DNA from: Calliopum simillimum
Taxonomy: Eukaryota; Arthropoda; Insecta; Diptera; Lauxaniidae
NCBI GenBank assembly: GCA_951812925.1
Contig: OX638372.1
Coordinates: 49,875,722 to 49,939,721, forward strand
Direction: 5' to 3'
DNA: 64,000 nucleotides
The notes below the pieces were generated by a model. That model did no database searches and was not told where the DNA came from. It saw only the letters and a program-made list of their open reading frames with translations. Both the position numbers and the translations under genes were made by a program. This document shows, in pieces, positions 11,387 through 21,170 of this stretch; positions within the stretch are counted from its first letter, which is position 1, and the number at the start of each line of letters is the position of its first letter.

Positions 11387-12739
11387 TTGTATTTCAATGT
11401 AAAGTAAATTTTTATGTTGCAATGTAATTGTCTAAAAGCTTAAAAACTGACTCCAGAAGATTTTTGCATGTGCCAACAAAAATATGCTTACATATTATTA
11501 ATATAAAAAATATGAAAGATTTTAGTGCATGAGGTAACCGTGTGTGCACACATATAAACACAGCGACACTGATGTATGCACAACCTCAAATACATTTACG
11601 CTCGAGTAGACAAACACAAATACAGAAAATCAGACTTAAATTAATTTTATGCTCTGCAACGCATTTACGCGTGCATATTGTGCTTGCGCCTGAAAATAGA
11701 CTACATCATTTTACTAACAACGCTATTGAAGTGCATAGAACCGCAAAAGCAAGGGCAACAAAGCGCAAGAGAAGCGCACACACATACTAGCACAGTACAT
11801 AGAGAAACCATATATGTATGTGTATGACTGTAGATAGCACGCAAAACCAGAACCTGCGACAAGATGATAGGTCTAAAGCAAAGCTTTTCTTCAGACTGTT
11901 GCCATGTTATTGAAAAGTAATAAATGAAAGATAAGAAATAAAAAAAAAATATTATACACCAGCCCACTGACACTGTGTTGGCTAGATGTGTGAGTGAATG
12001 TTTGTATGTTTGTATGTGTGGGTGTGTGAGTGGGATATCATTTCAACTGCTTTTTACTTTTCTTCATCTTTTCTTTTGTGCTTTGTTTTTCAGCTTCATT
12101 TATTCGCCATTGCAAATACCAAACATTTTTTATACAAATTGCTAAATATCCGTATATTAAAAATATTTTTATATCTTCTTGGGCTTTTATACCACAACAA
12201 CAACAAGTCCAACATTTCCCTTATAAATTACAAATTTCAATTTGCTCTTTGTCAATCATTTTTTATATAAAATTAGAGAAAAATTTACCAAATAAAGACT
12301 TTCTGTCCGCTTGTCGGTTGAAAGATGCTGAATGAATACTTCTAACCATTTGAAATTTTCTTTTGATGTAAAATGATAAAGATTTACATTTTTTATAGTG
12401 TTTTATTTTTACTCAAACTTTTTTTTTAATACCGCAAGATTTTTCTTTTTAAAGCAAATCATGAATTTTACTAAAATTTTAAGAACATGGTATAAATGGG
12501 TGATTTCATTTAAAAAATTGCTTTGTTGTACCAACCTGGAAAAAAAATTGTTTTCAAATTAATTTTCGACCAACTTTATTCAATATTTTTCGAAAATATT
12601 ACAATTCTAAAAATATGGTTTCACAAGATGGTCATTTGTTACTTTGAAACAATAAAAAATGAGCATGACATAATCAAAAAGGCTAAATTAGGAACATAAC
12701 GTCATTACGGCTCTTGTTCATCGAAAAAAAAAAATCACC
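11387..12739. other. Intron DNA without recognised gene or repeat
   Basis: The stretch 11540-11830 is less AT-rich and has CACACA/TATGTATG runs; the ORFs here are short and overlap on both strands without protein character. It could hold regulatory DNA, but there is no direct evidence. Confidence 0.45.
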
Positions 12740-12742
12740 CAA

Positions 12743-14545
12743 ATTTTTATACCCTACATCCGTTTGTAACGCAGAGAAGGAGGCGCGGCAGATATAGAAA
12801 AGTGTGTATATTCTGGACAGCGTCACCTCCTGAGTCGATATAGCCATGTCCGTCTGTCTGGCTGGCTGGGTGGCTGGTTGGCTGGCTGAGTGGCTGGCTG
12901 TGTGTTGAAATACACTTTTTGGGAAAACTGAGCAAGATAATTCAATGAAATTTGTCACACTGCCTCAGCCGCTCGAAAAAAAAATTTGGTTCGGTATATA
13001 GAAAGTTAAATTATCTTTCAAACGGCATTTTAATTTTGTTTGTAAAACTTCTCATTGAAGAGTTATTGCAATTTAAAAAGTATGATATTTTAATATGAAC
13101 TCATAGGTAGTATTTCATATCATAACTCACGGTGCTCTTAAACAGTCGATAGGTTTTTTGGCTATGTGGAGAAAATCTGTGAATGGGGTTTTATTTGTAT
13201 TAGTTTAGTGGTCTGAAAAATGCAAACCCCGAAATCCCCGCGAAATATCGCAAAAATACATATCCCATATAAAAAAAAAAAAAAACGGAAAAAAAACGCA
13301 ACAAACAAATATCAAAATAGTTATATTCAATGTATATTGCAATGCTGAATCTGAATCTCATACGGTTTTTGAGATATCTTAGCCTAAACAAGGCAAAAAT
13401 TCCGTTTTTGCTATATTTTGAAGCTATATAACTAGAATATAGAACATTCATACGCAGTATTCGATACATTATCTGAAAGCTCCAATTTTTTTCTTCAAAA
13501 CCACATTTAAATTATATCAATAGCTTAATTTTTCTCTGAAATATCGTAGACTGAAATAATGACAAAACACGTTTTTTGCACTTTTTTAACTTTTTAGGTT
13601 AGGATATCAACGAGAAAAATAAAGATATCGACATTATTTGAATTAGGTTTAGAAGATTGATTAGAGCTTTCCATTTCTGCATCAGAATTTACGGATATAC
13701 ATCCTGTTACATAGCTCCAAAATACAGCAATAAAACATACCATCGGCTTTTTTTCCTTGTTTTGGGTAAGATAACTCAAAAACCGTATGAGATACAGCAA
13801 TTCTAAGGCCAGATTTGGATTCAACATTGCAAAATACATTAAATATAACTATTTTTATATTTGGTTGTTGCGTTTTTTTTTCGATTTTTTTTTTTTTTTT
13901 TATATGGGATATGTATTTTTGCGATATTTCGCAGGGATGATCAGCTACGATTTCGGGGTTTGCATTTTTCAGACCACTAAACTAATACAAATAAAACCCC
14001 ATTCACAGATTTTCTCCACATAGCCAAAAAACCTATCGACTGTTTAAGAGCACCGTGAACTGTTAACAACTTTTTAAATTGGGTGATCTGCTAAACTAGA
14101 AGTCGTACGCAAATACTTTTAACGCACTTTTGTAGAAAATTTCCTGTGCTACGAAATTGGAGACCAACTTTTTTCTGTAAAAGTTAGTATTAGCGAGATA
14201 TTTGCAAAAAACTGACTTTAGCGACCTTTGAGTCCGAATAACTTTTTATGCGCACACGACTTTGCAATGGACTTTTCACAGTTTGTGTATCATGCATTAA
14301 TAAAGACATTTCCGGTGAAAAATTTACACTGGGAATTTTTTCGCAGAAAATGTCTTATTTTCCTGGGCTAAACCAAATTTCACTCAGACACTAAGAACTA
14401 TAAATGCAAGCTCTGAACAAAAGCTGGGTGAACTCGGACAAGAGGGCGTGGCACCTCCCATATGAGCAAAATTTCCAAAAAATACTGCAGTGTAGGGTAC
14501 TTAATGTTTGGCCAGGCCAAAGGTTACACCCTTACTAGTTTTTTT
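12743..14545. mobile_element. Dispersed repeat (TATACCC..GTAACGCAGAGAA family), split by a foldback
   Basis: The left part has TTTGTAACGCAGAGAA, TCGATATAGCCATGTCCGTC and a TGGCTGGC run. The right part has AACTCGGACAAGAGGGCGTGG. Both occur in the same order at 59757-60230. A stretch at 14095-14400 also recurs in diverged form at 28930-29220. It is interrupted by the 13128-14057 palindrome. No ORF with protein character. Confidence 0.6.
13128..14057. mobile_element. Foldback element with CACGGTGCTC ends
   Basis: A 930-bp palindrome: CACGGTGCTCTTAAACAGTC at the left returns inverted at 14038-14057, and the arms continue (TTTTTTGGCTATGTGGAG, AAATGCAAACCCCGAAATC) for about 260 bp each with differences. 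It is flanked by AACT on both sides (13124-13127 and 14058-14061). CAC ends and a 4-bp duplication recall the CMC/Chapaev group, but no transposase is present to confirm this. Confidence 0.75.
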
Positions 14546-15285
14546 TCATATTCTTTAGACTTTTTAACCCTTTCTCTCACCGTGTGCTACATACGATTTC
14601 TCTGAATTTTACTTGAGAATATTTGAAAACATGCCCCGCAACATATCTACTACTACTTCTGAAAGGTGTGCTCTTCCGTATATCATCGGAAATCTCGATT
14701 TTCCCGAAATTTTCAGGTAAAACGACCTCCTGGCAGCTCCGCATGTCGAAATTTTCTTGTTCTCCCATTGGGAACTACATTTTACGCATCTAGAAATATA
14801 TTCCATCACATTTGGTTATAGAAAATAAAAAACAAATTTTCTGAAAACCTGGGTCAAATAAAGTTATTTTACGAGTATGCCCATATACTACTTTTAATTT
14901 ACGATATTTCGGACAATAAAAAAGATAACGATTTAATTTAAAGTCGATTCTGAAGAAAAGTGCTAGGTCTTGAAACTGCGATATTGAGATTTATTACCAA
15001 TGATTGCCTTGCCTTGTCATATAACCTAAAAAAAAATCTAAAAAAACGTGGTAGGAATCCGGATTCACCATTGAAAAAAAACGTCGGAAATGACACTTAA
15101 AAGTTTATATTTGCTGGGTCTTGTTGATAAGTGCTTTGTAATCGCTGTCCCGCATTATCATTACCTTCTTTTAAATTTATCTGTTTCTTATGTTGCAAAA
15201 TGAGAACATTTCAACGACGTTTCCTTGGAAAAAATTTTCAAAGGAGGATAGGTACAGCTCCACTTCTTTTTTGCAGGAAAATATT

Positions 15286-15780
15286 ATACGAGGGGCACTA
15301 CTTATATTTCGAGAACTGGCAACACTAATGTCAATAGCTAAAATCTGGCAACACTATAATAAAGCTTGACATTTTTTAGCATAAACGTACTGACAACGTT
15401 TTAATGTACAAGTGTTATTTGTTTTGTTTCCAGTGAGTTAAGAAAATCAATTCGGCCAAAAAATGGAAATTTCAAGAGAAGATTTTCGTTGGATTATTTT
15501 TCACAACTTTCGACATGAATTATGTCAGCAAGAATGTGTCGGATGAACTCTGTTCTTTGTATGGCGATAAAGCACTATCAAAAACCACAGTATATGGTTG
15601 GTATAGTGAATTCAATTGTGGTCAGAGTTGACGAATTCCGTGTAGGTCGTCCAAAATGTTGTGCCACAAAACATCGATGCAGTGTATGAACTGATAATGC
15701 AAGATCGTCTTGTGACATATTGTGAGATAGAGGCATCCTTCCACATTCTAATAAACGTAATATCCGATGTTGAGATACTC
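15286..15780 (+). pseudogene. Degenerate mariner-like element, 5' fragment with transposase N-terminus
   Basis: The left inverted-repeat region (ACTGGCAACACTAATGTC..) matches both ends of the element at 25201-25926. From 15463 it reads MEISREDFRWIIFHNFRHEL in the mariner helix-turn-helix region, then breaks by frameshift, with PQNIDAVYELIMQDRLVTY resuming in another frame at about 15664. The 3' end is lost. It lies about 220 bp from the end of the katanin gene. Confidence 0.7.
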
Positions 15781-15919
15781 TTTGTTTTTTTTCACGATCT
15801 TCTTAAAGTCATTATTACAGTTTTGGGATCTTCTCAAAATTTCTTATTTTAGTCCCTGATTAATAATCTTAATTGAAAAAGAAAAAGCACATCGAACATT
15901 AATTATCTATTGAATTTGA

Positions 15920-15993
15920 TTTTTTATTTTAAGAAAAAAAAACCCATTTCTGTCACAATTACATACATATTTTACACTCTTCTCTACTTTATT
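15920..15993 (-). terminator. Candidate poly(A) signals of the katanin gene
   Basis: Read on the minus strand, an AATAAA hexamer begins four bases after the TAG stop (+ coordinates 15993-15988). A second AATAAA lies about 70 bases downstream (15925-15920) in an A-rich stretch. The second is better spaced for cleavage after the stop. Hexamers are common in AT-rich DNA, so this is a candidate only. Confidence 0.4.
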
Positions 15994-15996
15994 ATT

Positions 15997-17376
15997 CTAA
16001 GTGCCATTCTGTCGATTCCACTCCATATGTTTGCTCATCAATTTATCACTCAACGGTCGTATACGCTCAAAAGCCGCCGTCAACGTAGCTTCTTCCGCAC
16101 GCTCTGCCGTAGGCGCCTTTGTTATGCGACGAACATGTTGCATGGCCAACTCTTTGCAAGCCAAACGTATCTCATCGCCAGTAAAACCATCTGAAAGCCG
16201 TCCTAACTGTTCCAGCTGTGGCTCCGTACAACGAACAGTCAACGGCAGTAGGCGTTCTATCAAACGTTTCCGTTCACTTGCATTCGGTAGCTGCACTAGA
16301 ACTTTTTTCTCAAAACGACGTAAGAATGCAGTATCAATATCCCATGGTAAATTGGTGCTCGCCAGTATAAAGACCGTATCCTCTACACCATCATTGCGAT
16401 GTTCAATGCCATCGAGCAATTGCAGCAGCTCATTTTTAAAACGTTTCGAAGACTCATGATCTGTAGGACGATCACGACGTGAAGTCAAACCTTCAATTTC
16501 ATCCAGGAATATTACCGATGGCGCATGTTTGCGTGCCATGCGAAAGAGTAAACGTAATATTTTCTCCGATTCACCACGCCACTTTGATATAATGACACTG
16601 GATGTTACATTGAAGAAGGTGATGCGCAGCTCACGCGTCTCAGCATACAGCGTTTTAGCGAGTAATGTCTTGCCACTACCCGGTGGACCATGCAATAGCA
16701 CCGAACGCCAAGGCTTTAAGCCATTAACGAACAGCTGTGGATATTTGAGCGGCGTTACCACAGCTTCCTTAATAATTTCGATAGCATTACGGTTGCCATA
16801 GATGCCCGACCAACTGCAGTGCATTTGCTCGCGTAGAATTGTTGAACGCACGACATCCGTTAAATGATCCCATTCATTGCCGGCGAGTAGTTGATCTTCG
16901 GCATCGCCGCCATGTGCCGGATGTTCAATCTCCTGCAGACGTTGCAGCGTCTCGTTGGGTGTATCTTTGCCGCCGCCATTGGGATCTGTCGATAGCTTTT
17001 TGACGCTCACTTGCAAGTCACAAAGTGGATCTGTATTTGTTGGGGTGCTCTCCGCCTTTGGTGGTGGTGGCTTCTTTTTCTTATTTTGCTTTGCGGCAGC
17101 AACTTCCAATTTCACTGTGGGCTTTGCTTTACGTAATATACGTGGATGCTTACCGAATTTCAGCATATAGTAACTGGCATATTCCAGATACATCGAATCC
17201 AAGTCAATGTTGTCGCAGACTTCATAATCGCTGTTGGGTAGGCGTGCTTCTGTCGTCAACGTTTCGGCGCTCGTGTAGTATCCATTGTCCTGTAGATATT
17301 TTTGCATTAGGAATAAAATGTTACGTCGTCGCGTATTGGCGTTACGAACTTCTTCTTCTTTTGACATTTTACACAA
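15997..17376 (-). CDS. KATNAL2-like: Katanin p60 ATPase subunit A-like 2 (LisH + AAA, microtubule severing)
   Basis: The intact 459-residue intronless ORF is an AAA ATPase of the meiotic/katanin clade, expected to remodel or sever microtubules. Residues about 17-46 form a LisH dimerisation motif, followed by EVCDNIDLDSMYLEY, a stretch characteristic of KATNAL2. A Lys/Pro-rich linker lies at about 97-108. In the AAA module, Walker A GPPGSGKT is at 230-237, the pore-loop KWRGESEK follows, Walker B IFLDEIEG has Asp292/Glu293, and the FLRRFEKK arginine-finger region has Arg353/354. Human KATNAL2 is 538 residues, so the linker is shorter here, but no catalytic residue is missing. Met1 (17376) and Met4 (17367) are both possible starts. 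The gene is antisense inside the dunce intron. I recall a KATNAL2 relative in Drosophila (CG10793) near dnc on the X chromosome, but could not verify this. Confidence 0.93.
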   Translation of the reverse strand: MCKMSKEEEVRNANTRRRNILFLMQKYLQDNGYYTSAETLTTEARLPNSDYEVCDNIDLDSMYLEYASYYMLKFGKHPRILRKAKPTVKLEVAAAKQNKKKKPPPPKAESTPTNTDPLCDLQVSVKKLSTDPNGGGKDTPNETLQRLQEIEHPAHGGDAEDQLLAGNEWDHLTDVVRSTILREQMHCSWSGIYGNRNAIEIIKEAVVTPLKYPQLFVNGLKPWRSVLLHGPPGSGKTLLAKTLYAETRELRITFFNVTSSVIISKWRGESEKILRLLFRMARKHAPSVIFLDEIEGLTSRRDRPTDHESSKRFKNELLQLLDGIEHRNDGVEDTVFILASTNLPWDIDTAFLRRFEKKVLVQLPNASERKRLIERLLPLTVRCTEPQLEQLGRLSDGFTGDEIRLACKELAMQHVRRITKAPTAERAEEATLTAAFERIRPLSDKLMSKHMEWNRQNGT

Positions 17377-17650
17377 AGTGGCGTTTGTCCTTTTTATTGT
17401 TTTTTGTTTGTTGTTGTTGTTTTTTTATTTCTGAAGAATTGAAATTGAAAAGTATCGCACAGTTTTCTTTGGAATTTTTAAGGTTTTGATTTATTATTGT
17501 TGTTGTGTTGTGCTGATGAATGCGTCGTGCTGTTTGTTATTGCGTTGCTATTTTGTTATTGGGTTTATTGCCTTTTTGCCTTCTTCCTGAGTCTGACAAT
17601 AGCAACGCGTTTGGCGATTGTATTGGCAACACTAACAATATTGTCATAGT
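17377..17650 (-). promoter_or_regulatory. Upstream region of the katanin gene (presumed promoter/5'UTR)
   Basis: This is the stretch upstream of the katanin start, less AT-rich than its surroundings and free of the repeats that begin near 17755. I see T-rich runs, several CAA-type triplet runs when read on the minus strand, and no clear TATA box. It is assigned as promoter/5'UTR by position alone. Confidence 0.35.
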
Positions 17651-17754
17651 AACTTTCTTCTTTGTGAAATGCAGTGGAACTGAAACGTAGCACATTGTTC
17701 ATTGTTATATTTCATGTACATTAAACTGGTTCGATCTGTATAAAGCAAAAAGAA

Positions 17755-18590
17755 GTCGTCCCACACCCACTCAAAAGATAGAAGGACTCTAAAGAACGAT
17801 ATCTGAATCATTTCCTTTTTTTTTTCGTTCCGAGAAAAAACATTCGATTCTTCTGAACGCACATTTTGACAAACAAAAAAAAAATATGTGTTTTGTTTCA
17901 AGTTTTTATTTCTTCATAGAAAGTATACCCAAATTTACTTGAGAAATATGGATAATTTTCTTTCAAAAACTTTGACGTTAAAAATTCATAAATTTTTTGT
18001 ATAGTATCTAAAGGCAATACTCGGTTCTAAAAATCGTTTTTTTTACGTTTTTCAATTACTAGTTCGAAAAAGGAATTTTTACTCAAAAGTAAGATCTTAC
18101 AAAAAACTGTATTATGTAAAAAATATTTAGAATCGTCCAAAGTATACGTGTGAATTTTTTTCAGAATTTTTTGAAACTTTTTATAATTCATCAAAAATTG
18201 GTCAAAAAAAAAAAAAAAACAAAAAAAAACAAAAAAAATTCTTTGAATGATTCTAAGCATTCTTTGCCATAGAAACTTTTTGCGTAAGATGCCTTACTTT
18301 TGAGAAAAAAAAAAATCGTTTTTCAGGCCGCTTAGTTGAAAAACGTAAAAAAATCGATTTTTGAACGCAAATATTACTTATTTCTAACGCCAAAATTTTT
18401 GCTAGAACATAATCTTTATTTTCAAGCAAATTTGCGTATCTCAAAACAGCAAAAAACTTGTTTTTTTTTTTGCCAAAATGGTCCTTCAGGAGAATCAAAA
18501 GTGCTCTTCAGTTTTTTCTCGGAACGACAAAAAAATTATGCAAATATCGTTTCTAAGAGTCCTTATAACTTTGAGTCGATTCCCACATGA
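17755..18590. mobile_element. Foldback element
   Basis: The left arm (CCCACACCCACTCAAA..GGACTCTAAAGAACGATAT..CGTTCCGAGAAAAAA) returns inverted at 18480-18590 (TTTTTTCTCGGAACG..ATCGTTTCTAAGAGTCC..). The arms are imperfect, with the centre near 18180. Small ORFs in it are low-complexity Phe/Lys runs. Target duplication not resolved. Confidence 0.6.
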
Positions 18591-18599
18591 ATTTAAATT

Positions 18600-19650
18600 C
18601 GTCCCTATCTAATATACATAATGTATATGTATGAGTAGGCCATTTAGGAAAATTCTTCCGAAATGTTTGAATTTAGTGTATGAACATAAGTTTTGCTTAA
18701 ATTCTCAGGTAAAACATCTCCATGGAGTATATTTGAAGATATCCTAAACTTTTGAAAACGTTAAAGAAATAACTTTCACTTAGGAATTGGTTCATTGACA
18801 CTCCACAGTTTTTCAGTGTATCCCATGTAACTATAGAACCTTTAAATGATTGGTTCCTATATGGATATGATACAATATATCGATTTTTTTACACAGTGAT
18901 ATTCTTGTGACTTAAGCCTGGAGGAATGACACCTTTTTTGTTGAACTACTTCAAAACCGGAATTAAAAAAGATTTTTACGGAAACTTAAACAAAAATTAT
19001 TGATAACTTGTTTTCTTTTCAATTTAAAAAAATACTATAAAAGGCCAAATCACCCGATATTATAGGTGCTATGGCAACATATCATGGGTAGTTTGGCACC
19101 CTATGTGGCTTTTAAATATTTGCTGCCAGAATTGTTGCATGTTTTCGTATAAGATGTACAGGGTTTGTGGTATCACGTGCGATATATTTCGTATTAGATA
19201 CAATCATCTGGCTTAGTGGTTTATGCATAGTCTTCTCCATATCCGATTCATCTTGGAAGTAAATGTTTTCTTCACCTCTCCTTTGGTTGTGTTTTCAGCT
19301 TAAGATTTTTCTTTTCCATCTGAACCACATTATCAAAAGATGTTAGAATTCTTGAAGTTTATTTTCTTGTGTACGGCTAAGAAGTTTTTGGTGAGATATC
19401 ACTTAACAGGATTTTCTTCTAAAACGTAAACGTAAACCTCAAATTAATCGGGTAAAAATGAAAAAGAGAATCATTAAAGGTCTTTCCTCACTAAAATTCT
19501 GCGTTTCCCAATTTTTATTTTTTTTAAATTCCCCACACAATTAATTATACCAACTTCAGATAAACGAACTATTTACCGCTAAGTCTTTAGCGCAATTGAA
19601 CTAAATTTTGTCCATATTAGAATCCCACCAACGACGTAGTTATTGAAATT
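18600..19650. other. Intron DNA without recognised gene or repeat
   Basis: AT-rich, no ORF of note and no repeat boundary identified. Confidence 0.45.
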
Positions 19651-19884
19651 GAAAGGCCCATGGGGAAAAGAAGTGCTTCAAAAAACCTTCTGAAGTGCTT
19701 CTTTTTCACCAATGAGCGCTTCCGTTCCGTAAGAACTATTCTTTCTTCTTAACATTGCCTGTCCTGGGATGTAAACGCTCTTAAGCTTACCGCAGCCTTA
19801 CAAAAAAAAGACATTTTGAAGCGCTTATTTCTAATGCTGCGGTAAGCGTTCATTTAATAAAATTGAAAAAAAAAACTGACAGCA

Positions 19885-19985
19885 CCAGGATTTGAAGCGT
19901 GGACCGTCCGTATGATAAATATTATTTTTACTACATTTACCAACCCGTTAGACTGCTACACCAAGAAGAGGTATTAAATTTGTAT
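19885..19985 (-). pseudogene. tRNA-like module
   Basis: On the minus strand, GGTGTAGCAGTCTAACGGG resembles a Pol III A box, and GCTTCAAATCCTGG about 60 bases later resembles a B box, followed by T-rich DNA. No closed cloverleaf was found by eye. It is interpreted as SINE-like, derived from a tRNA. Confidence 0.4.
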
Positions 19986-20293
19986 AATTAAGCAATTGTT
20001 GTCCAAACAAAATTTGATATTCGAATGCTTTTTATAAACTTACATAGAATCATTGTGTCATCAGTTTCAATTCAGTTAAACAAAAGTATATAAATAAGAG
20101 AAAGGAAAATAGAAAAGTGAAATAAAAAAATGTTCCAAAAAATATTTTTAAAAAAAAAATAATGCAAAAACAATAATAAAAAAAATCACCCGTGCTGAGT
20201 TCGAATCCATTTTGTTCTTACTGCAGCTTTACATGAAATCATTGTGTAATCAGTTTCAATTTAATTAAACAAAAGTAAATAAATAAGAGAAAT

Positions 20294-20890
20294 AGCTTAA
20301 ACACAATTGGAGCGTACGACGAATTTCGCCCGACGAATATTCGCTGTCAAAATTAAAACACACAAGAGTATATGAAGTTGAACACAACCGCACCGAACGA
20401 CGAAATTCGCCCGACGAATATTCGTTTCAATAGAACTAGTTTTGTTTAAAAAAAGTTTTATCATTAAATGTAGTCTCCTTGAGAATGACGCCAATGAACG
20501 TCGAAACGTCGGAGAAACGCAATGAATAAAATTTGTTTTATTTTATTGCACCAGAACTAATCGACCAAAAAGTCTACAAACAATATTTTAGAACTAGTTT
20601 TATTTTTGCCCCCGGCGGCAACGATTTTTGGAAATGTCAAACTGAAAAAATACGTTTTAAATCAAAAATTTTAAGATTTCTTAGTAGAAATTCAAAGAAT
20701 ATGAGATTTTGTTCAATATTTATTTATTAAAATTGTCATAAGAAAACATAAACAACAATTTAAAATAAAAAAAAACTTTTGCCGTCGTCACTCTGATTGT
20801 GTTTAACAGAGCGAACTTCGTCGACGAATTTTTTTTGACAGCGAATATTTGTCGGGCGAAATTCGTCGTACGCTCCAATTGTGTTTAAGC
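20294..20890. mobile_element. TA-flanked MITE nested in the AAGCGCTT element
   Basis: Ends GCTTAAACACAATTGG and the exact complement CCAATTGTGTTTAAGC continue inward for over 50 bp (GAGCGTACGACGAATTTCG..). Both ends are flanked by TA. The sequence across the junction (AAGAGAAA..AAAGTGAAATAAAAA) matches the uninterrupted module at about 20098-20135, supporting insertion at TA. It contains internal duplicate GCCCGACGAATATTCG blocks and no transposase. A TTAA-type reading of the ends is also possible. Confidence 0.75.
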
Positions 20891-21119
20891 TAAAAGGCAA
20901 AAAGAAAAGTGAAATAAAAAATGTTGAATAAAAATAATTTAAAAAACGAAAAAATAAAGCAAAAAGAATAAAACAAAATCACCCGCGATGGGTTCGAACC
21001 CATGTTGTTCTTACTGCAGCCTTAGAAAAAAATCATTGTGTAAGTGATTCTTAGTTTCTGTGGGGACAAGCGCTTTTAAAGTGCCTGGCTCAGAAGCGCT
21101 TGAAATTTTTCCTCTTGGG

Positions 21120-21170
21120 GGTGCCATATTATCGGGGGTGCCACATTATCGGGGGTGCCATATTATCGGG
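21120..21170 (+). repeat. 17-bp tandem repeat, three copies
   Basis: Unit GGTGCCATATTATCGGG is repeated three times with one substitution, then a partial copy. It abuts the right edge of the AAGCGCTT element. Confidence 0.85.

Larger units (their letters stand above)
19661..21120. mobile_element. AAGCGCTT-family composite element with three tRNA-like modules
   Basis: The left edge CCCATGGGGAAAAGAAGTGC and the right edge TTTTTCCTCTTGGGG are roughly inverted, with AAGCGCTT palindromes inside both. Between them are three B-box-like segments (about 19890, 20190 and 20985), the last reading GGGTTCGAACCC. The second and third lie in near-repeated modules sharing TTCTTACTGCAGC, AATCATTGTGTAA and ..AAACAAAAGTA. 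The element is interrupted by the TA-flanked insertion at 20294-20890. Confidence 0.5.

Noticed and set aside
11542..12335. Overlapping ORFs on both strands
   Set aside because: Low-complexity His/Thr and Phe/Leu translations, no start context, domain or homology that I recognise.
13200..14023. Mirror-image ORFs with a FYMGYVFLRYFAGI-like peptide
   Set aside because: They arise from the two arms of the palindromic element, not from a protein-coding gene.
16001..17489. Several + strand ORFs across the katanin gene
   Set aside because: Antisense shadows of an intact AAA ATPase.
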